Assembly (NCBI GenBank): GCA_905182565.1
Contig: CAJJCB010000022.1
Coordinates: 62,001 to 126,000, forward strand
Direction: 5' to 3'
DNA from: Acidimicrobiaceae bacterium
GTDB lineage: Bacteria > Actinomycetota > Acidimicrobiia > Acidimicrobiales > Poriferisodalaceae
Length of the DNA stretch: 64,000 bases
In this document: piece after piece, positions 46,427-55,004 of the stretch
Position numbering within the stretch: position 1 is the stretch's first letter
Layout: every line of letters starts with the position of its first letter
Program-made: the position numbers and the translations under genes
Notes under the pieces: generated by a model
Databases searched by the model: none
What the model was told of the DNA's origin: nothing
What the model saw: the letters and a program-made list of their open reading frames with translations, nothing else

Positions 46427-47776
46427 TTGATTACGGTAGTAAACGTGGCAAAAAATGGGGCCGATGATGACTGTCCATCAGAGCCGAACTTCGACAGCAC
46501 TTCAGGAAATGATGATGATTTATCGTCATTCGATTGGTCACAGATACCTGATACCTCATCATTTGAGGACAATAGAAACATTCCGACAATGGCTTACCAG
46601 CTGCATCCAGATGACCGAATATGGCGTCATCCAAGCGAAGCGAAAATAACAGTAAATAGCAATTCGAGTAGTCCAGAGAGCCCATTATTTAGTTTGAAAT
46701 ATTTGGTTATATCTACTATCTCTAGTTCATTAATCGCAGTTATCGTTACGACTTTTATCTTGAGCGCAACTCTTTCTCGCCCCGCCGTGATCGAACGAAT
46801 CATCAACACGTCAAACACCGTATCCAACGTCGGATTAGCAGCCTCGCCTGATTTGTATCTGGGGCCGTCCTCGATTGCAGATGTCGCTGAAACGGTGATG
46901 CCAAGTTTAGTTAGAGTGGAAGTTTACAGATCAGGAAGACTTCTCAGCTCAGGATCCGGCGTGATTTTTCGAAGTGACGGCCATCTGATAACTAATTCTC
47001 ATGTCATCCGAAACGGAGATGCATTTAAGATTGTTCAGGATGATGGTCAGGAAATCGAAGCGAAATTAGTAGGGAGCGACATCAAAACGGATATTGCTGT
47101 TTTAAGACCGTTAGACAAAAACCTTGGTCCTTTCGTTCCTGCCCTGTTTGGAAGTACAGCAAATCTACGCGCTGGCGAAACCGCTATCGCTATTGGCTCG
47201 CCAATGCGTCTCGCTGGCAGCCCTACTGTCACTGTCGGAGTTATTAGTGCCTTGGACCGTGATCTTCAATCTCCTCAGGGTGGCTGGTTGTACAAGATGG
47301 TTCAAACTGATGCACCTATTTCTCCTGGCTCATCAGGCGGAGCTCTTTTGAACGCTCAGGGAGCCGTCGTAGGCATCACAACTGTTATTGCTGTAAGCGA
47401 AGTAGGAGCCGAGGGACTTGGCTTCGCTACACCGGTAGAGATTGCCTACGACGTAGCATCCGACATAGTCCAATGGGGCCATGCTCGACATGGTCGATTA
47501 GGACTAAGTGGACAAGACTCAAATTCTGAGGAACTACCACCCAACACAAAGTCGGGGATAAAAATTCGAGGAGTGGAGTTTGATGGCCCCGCCGAAAAAG
47601 CTGGGCTTCGGATAGGAGATATAGTCGTTGCTCTTAACAGGCGGCCTATCAGTGGAATAGCTGATTTGATAGTTAAAGCAAGAAGTCTAGAGCCAGGTTC
47701 TAAAGCAACACTTTCTGTGTGGAGAGAGAAACAATTAAGAGAAATAATAGTTACTGTTGGAGAAATAGTTTCTTAA
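46427..47776 (+). CDS. HtrA/DegP-like trypsin-fold protease with PDZ domain
   Basis: A 449-residue membrane-anchored S1C protease. The acidic cytoplasmic N-terminus ends in PDDRIWRHPSEA, a pattern common in actinobacterial HtrA proteins. A helix (about 90-115) leads to the protease domain with H192 (TNSHVI), D222 (TDIAVL) and S303 (SPGSSGGA). A PDZ domain occupies about 365-445. The TTG start at 46427 has GGGG 6 bases upstream; a GTG at 46445 is an alternative. Envelope quality control. Confidence 0.88.
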   Translation: MITVVNVAKNGADDDCPSEPNFDSTSGNDDDLSSFDWSQIPDTSSFEDNRNIPTMAYQLHPDDRIWRHPSEAKITVNSNSSSPESPLFSLKYLVISTISSSLIAVIVTTFILSATLSRPAVIERIINTSNTVSNVGLAASPDLYLGPSSIADVAETVMPSLVRVEVYRSGRLLSSGSGVIFRSDGHLITNSHVIRNGDAFKIVQDDGQEIEAKLVGSDIKTDIAVLRPLDKNLGPFVPALFGSTANLRAGETAIAIGSPMRLAGSPTVTVGVISALDRDLQSPQGGWLYKMVQTDAPISPGSSGGALLNAQGAVVGITTVIAVSEVGAEGLGFATPVEIAYDVASDIVQWGHARHGRLGLSGQDSNSEELPPNTKSGIKIRGVEFDGPAEKAGLRIGDIVVALNRRPISGIADLIVKARSLEPGSKATLSVWREKQLREIIVTVGEIVS

Positions 47777-48730
47777 TTACCGCCGTCGAGCACGTTTTGC
47801 CCAAAGAACGAAAGAAATTATTGCTCCAAAGACAGAAGTTAGTCCAACACCCAGAGACACCAACTGTCGTTGCTTGGCATTCATTGAATCCCATGGCATA
47901 CCAGCATCGGCAGTGACAAAAACCTGATCATTACCATATTTAGGTATCCACCCGTGCGCCTTAAGGCGATCATTCGCAACAACCCATGAGTAGCGAGTGT
48001 AAGGAAGTAAGCCACTTGGTGCGTTGTGCGCTACTCGTCTTGAAATATAACGATCTAGTCTGCCAGGCAACGGCACGGGGATGCGTACCTTTGGTCTTGC
48101 ACCCAAAAGCTCTCTGAGCTCCCTGGATGAGAGCCAACCATCTGGAGCCACATTAAAAACTCCACATAAATTTTTGACAACAACAAGCCCTACGGCTGTT
48201 GCCAAATCATCAAGATGTAAAAATTGAACGGGTGGGTCGTCGCGACCAGTACGAATCGGAGCAGCTGCCAATAACGCTTCTCCGACAAGACCTGTAGCTA
48301 TTGATGAAGCTACGGCTGCAGGTCTTAATATAGCTATTTCCCGTGAGGCACTTTCATCACTCCATTCCATGAGCTTACGTTCAGCATCTGCTTGATGGAC
48401 TGCAAAAGATGTCTCAGGATTTGGCCTCACTGGAGCATCTTCAGATAGCGGAATTGCGTTATTCGGCCACGCTCCATAGACCATAGCGCTTGACACTAAA
48501 ACCACTTTTTTTAAATTTCCTGATGGTTGTTCTAAAACTGCATGAAATGCTTTCTGATTCAGGTCTTCTACAAAAGCCAAGTGCACAACGGTTTCAACTG
48601 TTAAAAATTCAGCGCGTTCGTTTTCGTTACTCGGATTAAAGGCAACCACACGATCTACAACTGTTTCTAGAGCATCTACTATCCGGCGACGTAATGCTCC
48701 GTCCACACCTGAAACAGCAATTACCGACAT
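47777..48730 (-). CDS. NAD-dependent epimerase/dehydratase-like protein with C-terminal membrane helix
   Basis: A 317-residue extended-SDR protein. The nucleotide motif is SGVDGALRRR, and SSAMVYG precedes the active-site region; the usual YxxxK Tyr seems replaced (FAVHQADAERK has no YxxxK). A membrane helix is at residues about 290-312, ending in a basic cluster. It may be a non-canonical sugar-nucleotide or membrane-bound dehydratase. It converges with the HtrA gene without overlap. Confidence 0.72.
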   Translation of the reverse strand: MSVIAVSGVDGALRRRIVDALETVVDRVVAFNPSNENERAEFLTVETVVHLAFVEDLNQKAFHAVLEQPSGNLKKVVLVSSAMVYGAWPNNAIPLSEDAPVRPNPETSFAVHQADAERKLMEWSDESASREIAILRPAAVASSIATGLVGEALLAAAPIRTGRDDPPVQFLHLDDLATAVGLVVVKNLCGVFNVAPDGWLSSRELRELLGARPKVRIPVPLPGRLDRYISRRVAHNAPSGLLPYTRYSWVVANDRLKAHGWIPKYGNDQVFVTADAGMPWDSMNAKQRQLVSLGVGLTSVFGAIISFVLWAKRARRR

Positions 48731-48812
48731 AGAGGCAAAACTTTAATGCAGTGAGCTCATATACCGTGGCGCTAGGACACAATTCGCCTACTATTCCATC
48801 GTTATCCAGTGT

Positions 48813-48826
48813 TTTACAACAGTAAA
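48813..48826. promoter_or_regulatory. Candidate operator, TTTAC-AACA-GTAAA
   Basis: A perfect 5-bp inverted repeat with a 4-base centre. A second copy with the reverse-complement centre lies at 48996-49009, so a dimeric regulator could bind both and act on both divergent genes. Confidence 0.45.
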
Positions 48827-48995
48827 TAAGATTATCTCTATATTTATCAATGGTCTCAGCTATCTTTTTTTACCCTCAATAAACACGAGGGTGTCAAAGT
48901 CATGATATTCCCAACCACCCGAGTAAAGCTGTGGCGCCCATCAAATAAGTACCCGGCATTAAAAGCCAATAGTCCATTTATTTTTCTCAGATCAA

Positions 48996-49009
48996 TTTAC
49001 TGTTGTAAA
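48996..49009. promoter_or_regulatory. Candidate operator, TTTAC-TGTT-GTAAA
   Basis: The partner of the palindrome at 48813. It lies just 10 bases before the GTG start at 49020, so it would overlap the promoter or leader of that gene. Confidence 0.45.
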
Positions 49010-49019
49010 GTATGCCACC

Positions 49020-50207
49020 GTGACTGATAGCAACCCATTTGATGAAAGTAACTCTTTTGGTGGACTTCCCTTTTTCGGAGATCTAAGTAAAATGTTTCAA
49101 TCCCAGGGCCCTGTCGCCTGGGATGCAGCGAAAGAATTTGCTAAGCAATTGGCAACAGATGGCCAAGCTGAGCCAAATGTCGACCCTATTGACCGCATAT
49201 CTATTGAGGAGCTGACTCGAGTTGCCGAATTGCAAGTTGCTAAGATTACCAATCTCGATTCTTCTCAGTCTGGTAAACCCGTAAAAATCGAAGTAGTGAC
49301 GCGTAATGAATGGGCCCAGGAAACTTTGGTTGCTCATCGAGATCTAACCGAACTACTGGCGACACAGCTATCCGCTCCACCAACAACTAGCGCAGATAAC
49401 AACATTGAAGCGCAAATGTTAGGCGGCCTGTTTAAGTTCCTAAATCCCATGATGATAGCAATGGCAGCTGGCTCCATGGCTGGACACCTTGCGACTCATT
49501 CTTTCGGGAATTATGACCTTCCTATTCCACGAAGCGGCAACAAAATTTTTATCATTGATAGGAACATCAAAGAATTTGCTGATGAATGGACACTTGAAGT
49601 CACAGATATAAGGCTGTGGGTTCTTATTCACGAATTAACAATGCACAGCATTCTTTCTCGCCCTCACGTCGCCGATTCAATAATGTCTTTACTTTCCAAG
49701 TACGTCAAAGGGTTCCATCACAATCCTCATTCGTTGCAAGAAAAATTCGAGAATCTAGATTTGTCTGGATCTGATCCCTCACAAATTCAATCTCAATTGG
49801 AATCCGCTCTTGGCGATCCAGATACGCTCCTCGGTGCAATGCGCAGCGATGAGCAAGCATCTGTTGTTCCTGATCTTGAAGCGTTGCTCTCAGTAGTCGT
49901 TGCATACACCGACTATGTGATCCAAGAATCCTGCACGCAGCTGATCGCCTCCTACACTTCTCTTGTCGAAGTTTTTCATCGACGACGTGTTACCACAGAC
50001 ACAAGCGATCGTTTCGTAGAAAAACTTTTTGGAGTTAATCTTCGAATTGAGCTAATTGAACAGGGTCAACTCTTCATTAACGGAGTTATAGAACGTGCAG
50101 GGCGAGATGGCTTGGAACAACTCTGGACAGAACGCCGAAACCTTCCGACTCCAAACGAATTACTCGCACCGGGTCTTTGGCTTGCCCGAATTGAGCTTCC
50201 CGATTAA
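49020..50207 (+). CDS. Zinc-dependent hydrolase-like protein (DUF2342 type)
   Basis: A 395-residue homologue of the actinobacterial DUF2342/zinc metalloprotease-like family. The metal helix reads WVLIHELTMHS at 200-210: H204 and E205 are kept, but position 208, where HExxH needs His, is Met. H209 follows. The family is conserved but poorly characterised. The start is GTG at 49020, with an operator-like palindrome just upstream. Confidence 0.75.
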   Translation: MTDSNPFDESNSFGGLPFFGDLSKMFQSQGPVAWDAAKEFAKQLATDGQAEPNVDPIDRISIEELTRVAELQVAKITNLDSSQSGKPVKIEVVTRNEWAQETLVAHRDLTELLATQLSAPPTTSADNNIEAQMLGGLFKFLNPMMIAMAAGSMAGHLATHSFGNYDLPIPRSGNKIFIIDRNIKEFADEWTLEVTDIRLWVLIHELTMHSILSRPHVADSIMSLLSKYVKGFHHNPHSLQEKFENLDLSGSDPSQIQSQLESALGDPDTLLGAMRSDEQASVVPDLEALLSVVVAYTDYVIQESCTQLIASYTSLVEVFHRRRVTTDTSDRFVEKLFGVNLRIELIEQGQLFINGVIERAGRDGLEQLWTERRNLPTPNELLAPGLWLARIELPD

Positions 50208-50257
50208 CTGCTTAGGTAGTAGCGAGCATTGCAAGTTTCGAAAGTGCTTTGTAAGGC

Positions 50258-51613
50258 TTAGCTATGGAAAAGTTTCTTAGACTTTGTTACAACGTTACTT
50301 TTGATACGATTTTTTGCCTGCTTGTATCTCCTCTCTGAACCTAGCCTCTCGCCTAACAACTGAGAGGGCGTTCGTCTTCCTCTTGAGAGTGCCCACAACC
50401 CACCTAGATACAAGAATGCAGCAACTCCACTCACAAGCGCCAAAATTATTAGGCCCGCACGCATGGGCAAAATTTCGTTCGAAGCAATTACCGGGATTAA
50501 ACCGCCGATTACCCAGGTTAATTGGAATCGGGTTTCAAATTGAGCAAATGATCTACCCTGATTTGCAGTCGGTGCGTCTCTTTGGACTATCGCATCGAAC
50601 GAAAGCTTTCCTAAGCCCGCGGCAAACCCAATCATTAAACTATAAAACACAACAGCTGTTCGATCACTCGGAAATGCTGCAATAAAAGCGACTATCGATG
50701 CTGCAGTCAGAACTGCACCTAACAGATATTCTTCCTGCACAAAACGTCTCAAGATAGGAGCAGCGAGAGCCCCTATGAGAGAACCCGCCGCGCTAGCAGC
50801 AACCATTGCACCAAACCATCCTGTAGCAGCTCCATCTCCGCGTAACCAAAATGCAACGAGGAAAAGTGTAAACCCTGTCATGCCTCTCAACACCGCCATT
50901 GCAGAAGCAGCTAAAACGATACGAGAACTCCTTAAGTCGTTGCGTTCGCTTACTTCGATCGGCTGCACAGCGACTGAAGATTTTGGTAATCTCGCAGCTG
51001 CACCTATTAGTAGAATAAAAATTACTATTGCGAAACCAAGCACCCACTGTGACCCAGCAAGACTGAGCAGTAGCGCTGGGCCCGCAGCTAGACCCGAGCC
51101 CACACCACTCAGTAATACTAGCTTTGAATTAGCCTCTACTAAATCAGCTTTGTCACGAACCAGGCCCGGCACTATGGCGCTTTTAGCTACGTGATAGGTC
51201 TTGCCTAAAACTAAGACTCCAAAAGCTTCAGGAAATAACAGAAGCGAATCGAGATGACGGATCATTAACACTGCTAACAAAGCTCTACCGATACTTGCGA
51301 CTAGGACCATTGCGCGACGTCCACCATGAAGTCGATCGATTAGAGGGCCAATCAACGGCCCAATAACCGTAAACGGCGCAATGGTTAAAAGTAAATACAG
51401 AGCGACTTTCGGTCGAGCCGCTGCGGGGTCTAGATTGAAAAAAAGTGAACCTGCTAAGGCAATGGTCGTGCAAGTATCAGCCGCCGCAGACAAGACGTGA
51501 ACCCTAGCTAGGCGAGCAAATCCAGTTGTAAGTGGACGCACCGATCTGCTATCAGCCATTCGAGAATCAGCGTCGCGGTGTTCCTCAAAATCAGCAGGCA
51601 CAGAACCGGTCAC
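50258..51613 (-). CDS. MFS transporter
   Basis: A 451-residue major facilitator protein with about 12 helices (LIGPLIDRLHGGRRAMVL is the loop 2-3 signature). The C-terminal tail is basic. Start GTG at 51613. An inverted repeat AGTCCC-GGT-GGGACT lies at 51627-51641, 14 bases before the start, and could be an operator. Confidence 0.82.
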   Translation of the reverse strand: MTGSVPADFEEHRDADSRMADSRSVRPLTTGFARLARVHVLSAAADTCTTIALAGSLFFNLDPAAARPKVALYLLLTIAPFTVIGPLIGPLIDRLHGGRRAMVLVASIGRALLAVLMIRHLDSLLLFPEAFGVLVLGKTYHVAKSAIVPGLVRDKADLVEANSKLVLLSGVGSGLAAGPALLLSLAGSQWVLGFAIVIFILLIGAAARLPKSSVAVQPIEVSERNDLRSSRIVLAASAMAVLRGMTGFTLFLVAFWLRGDGAATGWFGAMVAASAAGSLIGALAAPILRRFVQEEYLLGAVLTAASIVAFIAAFPSDRTAVVFYSLMIGFAAGLGKLSFDAIVQRDAPTANQGRSFAQFETRFQLTWVIGGLIPVIASNEILPMRAGLIILALVSGVAAFLYLGGLWALSRGRRTPSQLLGERLGSERRYKQAKNRIKSNVVTKSKKLFHS

Positions 51614-51767
51614 ACCTTCACCTTAGAGTCCCGGTGGGACTGACAGAAACAATGTTTAGTTAACTACCAAAAAATTTGCCGGAAAACAGAGCGTCTGAAC
51701 TAAATCAAAATGCGCCCCAGAATCAATCTATGCAGATATAACAATAGTTAGCGGATTTGAGTAGCTA

Positions 51768-52031
51768 CTACTCAGGAACGCCAAGATCCCATTCGAGATG
51801 CACGTTCTCCCGCTCAGCATCGCGACTAACTCGTTCACGGTTACGTCGGAACTGAGGATCATGCGGCGGCAACAACTGCAAACGAGCCACTGTTCGTCTC
51901 CGGAATTCATCGACAATGCTCTGTTGCCCGAACAACCCTTGAATCTCCCAATGCGGAGAAACAGGTCCCAGGTACACAACACGCACACCAGTCTCAGGTG
52001 CAGATACTACTTCAGTTTCGATATTGGTCAC
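51768..52031 (-). CDS. Conserved small actinobacterial protein
   Basis: An 87-residue hydrophilic protein. VYLGPVSPHWEIQGLFG and LLPPHDPQFRRNRERV look like a conserved family, but I cannot name a function. The GTG start at 52031 has a perfect AAGGAG five bases upstream, which is strong support. Frames overlapping it on the same strand have no such site. Confidence 0.78.
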   Translation of the reverse strand: MTNIETEVVSAPETGVRVVYLGPVSPHWEIQGLFGQQSIVDEFRRRTVARLQLLPPHDPQFRRNRERVSRDAERENVHLEWDLGVPE

Positions 52032-52218
52032 TAGTGCTCCTTCTCAGGGACGCCTCTACTGTATCTGCCGTTTCGACCCGTCACTTCAAGAAGATATTTC
52101 GTAGCTCATTATTGTTGAATTAATTTTATGTAAGAAAATAAAAATTATGGAACCAAACCCCCTACCCAGGAGTCATTCTCTATAGAAACGAGATGTTTTC
52201 GCAAATACCGGAGTAAAA

Positions 52219-52491
52219 ATGACTCATGAGATAGCAACCAATTATTGGATGGCTGATGGGAAATGCGCAGATCTGAATCCATCACTTTTTTTTCCTAGTG
52301 ACGGAAAAGGTGTGGAGGTCGCTAAAAAAATATGTTCAACATGCGACATGAAAATACCGTGTTTAGAATATGCACTTCGTAATCGCGTCGACCACGGAGT
52401 CTGGGGCGGAGCATCAGAGCGTCAACGCCGTCGAATTCTAAAAGCTCGCAGAGAGCTACTGATTCAAGGTTCATCTATAGGCGTGCGTTGA
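52219..52491 (+). CDS. WhiB-family iron-sulfur transcription factor
   Basis: A 90-residue WhiB protein. The [4Fe-4S] ligands are C16, C39, C42 and C48 (CSTC, then PCLEYAL), followed by HGVWGGASERQRRR with the GVWGG turn and a basic tail. GGAGT lies 4 bases before the ATG. WhiB proteins contact the sigma factor and respond to redox or nitric oxide. It is convergent to tatA. Confidence 0.94.
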   Translation: MTHEIATNYWMADGKCADLNPSLFFPSDGKGVEVAKKICSTCDMKIPCLEYALRNRVDHGVWGGASERQRRRILKARRELLIQGSSIGVR

Positions 52492-52506
52492 TATAGAACC
52501 CAAATA

Positions 52507-52662
52507 TCATTCGTCGGTTAATTCTTCAGCTTCCTTGACACCATCCCTGAATTCTTTTTGTGCCTGACCCAAAGAACGAGCAAGTTTGGGTAATTTAGCT
52601 CCACCGAAAAGAACTAAAATGATAATCAAAACAATAATGAGTTCCGGTCCGCCAAGGTTCAC
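52507..52662 (-). CDS. tatA: Twin-arginine translocase subunit TatA
   Basis: A 51-residue TatA-type protein. The N-terminal segment GGPELIIVLIIILVLFGGAKLP and the amphipathic helix LARSLGQAQKEFRDGVKEAE are diagnostic of TatA/E. The only in-frame start is GTG at 52660-52662; no clear ribosome binding site. It would form part of the Tat export channel; tatC is not in this window. Because it is so short it is easily missed. Confidence 0.85.
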   Translation of the reverse strand: MNLGGPELIIVLIIILVLFGGAKLPKLARSLGQAQKEFRDGVKEAEELTDE

Positions 52663-52723
52663 ATCTGTGACATTACCAGTACGTGCTTAAGTTTAAAATC
52701 TCCTTGGCATAAGTTCCGATTTT

Positions 52724-53011
52724 TTATACTGCATGCTCAGAGGCTGCACGGCGGGCTAAAGCTCTTTGGCGTCGTAAGCGACGTCTTTCTCGTTCGCTCA
52801 TCCCACCCCAAATACCAAACTTTTCACCGTGACTCAGCGCATACTCAAGGCAGTCTTCTTTAACAATGCACCCGCGACAAACTTCTTTGGCTTCTTTAGT
52901 GCTAGCTCCACGCTCCGGGAAGAACAAATCAGGATCGACACCTAAGCAGTTAGCAAAATCCCACCAGCTTTTTTCGCCAGATTCCTCGTTGACCGCGCCT
53001 ACGAATGCCAT
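52724..53011 (-). CDS. WhiB-family iron-sulfur transcription factor
   Basis: A 95-residue WhiB protein with ligands C22, C45, C48 and C54 (CRGC, then CLEYAL), the turn FGIWGGMSERERRR and a basic Ala/Arg tail. It resembles the WhiB2/WhmD branch that acts in cell division, more than WhiB1. GGAAGGG is 10 bases upstream of the ATG, and a palindrome (53035-53050) lies just before that. Confidence 0.93.
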   Translation of the reverse strand: MAFVGAVNEESGEKSWWDFANCLGVDPDLFFPERGASTKEAKEVCRGCIVKEDCLEYALSHGEKFGIWGGMSERERRRLRRQRALARRAASEHAV

Positions 53012-53034
53012 TAGATGTTCGCCCTTCCGATCTT

Positions 53035-53050
53035 ATTACGTGATCGTAAT
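53035..53050. promoter_or_regulatory. Palindrome ATTACG-TGAT-CGTAAT upstream of whiB
   Basis: A perfect 6-bp inverted repeat with a 4-base centre, 24 bases before the WhiB start. It may be an operator for that gene. Confidence 0.4.
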
Positions 53051-53187
53051 TACACCGTTGTTATTGAACTCTACTTAGAGCAAGAGTGCAAGAAAAAGTT
53101 GAAGAAATACCGCTAAATCCATCATCTTTTTAACCATTCACCTTTTCATTGGCAATATGGCAGCGAAAATTTAAATTACAAAAAATA

Positions 53188-53217
53188 TTGACTCAGGGCT
53201 TCCCAAGCCACTATGAA
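53188..53217 (+). promoter_or_regulatory. Promoter of selC
   Basis: A -35 box TTGACT (53188-53193) and a -10 box TATGAA (53212-53217) separated by 18 bases. The start point would fall about 53224, just before the tRNA at 53237. Good match to a housekeeping sigma-70 promoter. Confidence 0.6.
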
Positions 53218-53236
53218 TCGTTGCATAGTTACTCAT

Positions 53237-53332
53237 GGAGGTGTCCGAGCGCCTGGTGGACTCCCCCGCCTTCAAAGCGGGTGGGACGGGAGATCCCCGT
53301 CCGGCGGGTTCGATTCCCGTCCACCTCCGCCA
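53237..53332 (+). tRNA. selC: tRNA-Sec (selenocysteine, anticodon TCA)
   Basis: A long tRNA gene with anticodon loop CTTCAAA, hence anticodon TCA, which reads UGA. The anticodon stem is CCCGC/GCGGG. A long variable arm (GGACGGG/CCCGTCC around a small loop), an extended acceptor (GGAGGTG pairs CACCTCC), T loop TTCGATT and encoded G-CCA end match bacterial tRNA-Sec. A UGA-reading tRNA-Ser suppressor would look different in the D and acceptor arms. It implies SelA/SelB/SelD elsewhere in the genome. Confidence 0.9.
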
Positions 53333-53366
53333 ACTTCTTTGGATAGCCAAACTCTAAAAAGAAAGA

Positions 53367-53450
53367 ATGCAAACAGTGAAAAAATTACTTCTCATGGTCA
53401 TGGTAGGTGCACTGATAGCAATAGCAGCGAGAAAGCTGTCAGACTCCTAA
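53367..53450 (+). CDS. Very small putative membrane peptide
   Basis: A 27-residue ORF (MQTVKKLLLMVMVGALIAIA then ARKLSDS) with a single membrane helix, 35 bases after selC. It resembles short tail-anchored or DLW-39-like actinobacterial peptides in style, but the match is weak. A purine-rich AAAAAGAAAG precedes it. Confidence 0.35.
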   Translation: MQTVKKLLLMVMVGALIAIAARKLSDS

Positions 53451-53502
53451 ACCAATAGTCGATTGAGATCCGAAAGCAAAACCAATCGCAACCTTGATCG
53501 GA

Positions 53503-54453
53503 TTAAACCGTAAGAAGATCTCGCGCTCCAGTGTCAGAGCTAGGATGACGAAGTTTGGACATAGCACGTGCTTCAATTTGGCGAATCCGCTCACGAGTCA
53601 AGTTAAAGTGTTCTCCAACCTCTTCCAGGGTTCTTGGCTCCCCACGGTCTAGACCAAATCGTAACTTTAATATCTCTCGTTCACGCTCATCTAATGGGCC
53701 TAAGAGCCGATTAATTTCATCGGGTAGCAATGCAGTCGCAGCCACCTCAAAAGGGGAGTCCGCAGATCGGTCTTCAACAACATCGCCTAATTCCGCATCG
53801 CCATCTTCCCTTAATGGTTCTGACAATGACAACGGCTCAGCAGCAAACCGGAGTGCTTCAGTAACTTTGTCTTCTGGCATATCAACTTCACGAGCAAGCT
53901 CAGTCAAACTTGCTGGTCTGCCATACTTAAGTTCCAGCCTTGATCTTGCTTTTTGCAACCGAGCGAGCGTATCTCCTGCATGAACAGGTAACCGAATAGT
54001 TCGACCTGTATTTGCTATGCCACGTGTAATGGCTTGTCTGATCCACCATGTTGCATAAGTAGAAAACTTAAATCCTTTTCGCCAATCAAATTTCTCGACT
54101 GCATGCATTAACCCCAAGTTGCCCTCTTGGATAAGATCAAGAAGTGGCAGCCCGGAAGCCTGATATTTTTTGGCGATAGACACAACAAGACGAAGATTTG
54201 ATTGGACAAAAGTACGCTCTGCTTCTTCACCAGCCCTGTCGGATTTACGAAGTTCGCGTTTTTTAGCTGGCGAGATAACTGAGCCGTCTGGTAACTCTCC
54301 AGCTTCTCTTATCCCTCGGGCTTCAATGCCTATCTCAATTTCTTGTGCCAGACGAACTTCATCATCTTTTGTCAGTAATGGGTACTGACCTATATCGGTT
54401 AGATACAGACGGACAAGATCTTCCTCATCACGCTCGACCCGATCTTTGGCCAC
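53503..54453 (-). CDS. Sigma-70 family RNA polymerase sigma factor (RpoD-like)
   Basis: A 316-residue sigma factor with all core regions: 1.2 (DLVRLYLTDIGQYPLLT), 2.1-2.4 (NLRLVVSIAKKYQASGLPLL and FSTYATWWIRQAI), 3 (TLARLQKARSRLE) and 4.2 (LTRERIRQIEARAMSKLR). It lacks a long 1.1 region, so it is either a short primary factor or a group 2 (SigB/HrdB-like) factor. The start is GTG at 54453 with GAGG 5 bases upstream. The gene converges on the selC/53367 segment. Confidence 0.9.
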   Translation of the reverse strand: MAKDRVERDEEDLVRLYLTDIGQYPLLTKDDEVRLAQEIEIGIEARGIREAGELPDGSVISPAKKRELRKSDRAGEEAERTFVQSNLRLVVSIAKKYQASGLPLLDLIQEGNLGLMHAVEKFDWRKGFKFSTYATWWIRQAITRGIANTGRTIRLPVHAGDTLARLQKARSRLELKYGRPASLTELAREVDMPEDKVTEALRFAAEPLSLSEPLREDGDAELGDVVEDRSADSPFEVAATALLPDEINRLLGPLDEREREILKLRFGLDRGEPRTLEEVGEHFNLTRERIRQIEARAMSKLRHPSSDTGARDLLTV

Positions 54454-54674
54454 CTGTACCTCGCTCCCTCAATGGGTGAAACGGCGCCTTAGCCCCGCCA
54501 CCCGCAGCTACGATCAAACTTGCAACTAGTCCGCCCCTCAAACTCAGGACCAGATTTATAAATGCTTCTTAGATCTCACAAGCTATCGGTCCCGATGTTC
54601 ATTTCCGATGTCTGGTCACGCTATAACCATTTCAATTGCTTAACTATTGGAAACGACATGGGCGATTTATCACA

Positions 54675-54995
54675 ATGACAATCGAAGAAACTATCGAAAC
54701 GACTCTACTCCAACTGAGTTTCACAACTCATGACGTGAAAGGGCTTTTAGCAATATTGTCTAAATACGTTGTCATGACACGCTCTGAAACTGGTTGCAGA
54801 AATGTTGATCTTTGTGGTTCATTCACCGACTCGAACAAATTTATTATTATAGAAAAGTGGGACTCCGAAATAGCTGCTCGAAGCCATTTCGATTCTGATG
54901 TCATGATAGAAATGGCAAAAAATTGTTCAGATTTACTTACCAAGCAACCAGAAATCGACCTACTCGAGGGTATAAGCGCCCACGACTTAGCCTAG
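54675..54995 (+). CDS. Antibiotic-biosynthesis-monooxygenase (ABM) fold protein
   Basis: A 106-residue ferredoxin-like dimeric alpha/beta barrel protein of the ABM type. TGCRNVDLCGSF and IIIEKWDSEIAARSHF fit the family, which includes small quinone monooxygenases and haem-degrading enzymes. The ATG at 54675 is chosen over a TTG frame at 54636 on length. It lies 9 bases before the epimerase gene and may be co-transcribed with it. Confidence 0.72.
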   Translation: MTIEETIETTLLQLSFTTHDVKGLLAILSKYVVMTRSETGCRNVDLCGSFTDSNKFIIIEKWDSEIAARSHFDSDVMIEMAKNCSDLLTKQPEIDLLEGISAHDLA

Positions 54996-55004
54996 AAGGA
55001 TCTT

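Larger units (their letters stand above)
48731..49019. other. Divergent intergenic region with paired palindromes
   Basis: A 289-base gap between divergent genes. It holds two palindromes of the form TTTAC-N4-GTAAA, listed separately, and a short T-run-led hairpin near 48890 in the wrong orientation for a terminator. No ORF of note. Confidence 0.5.

Noticed and set aside
48885-48905. Terminator hairpin ACCCTC/GAGGGT
   Set aside because: The T-run comes before the stem on the plus strand and gives an A-run on the minus strand, so it cannot act as a terminator in either direction.
51728-51988. Second minus-strand frame overlapping the 87-residue protein
   Set aside because: The frame at 51768-52031 has a perfect AAGGAG and conserved-looking sequence; this one has neither.
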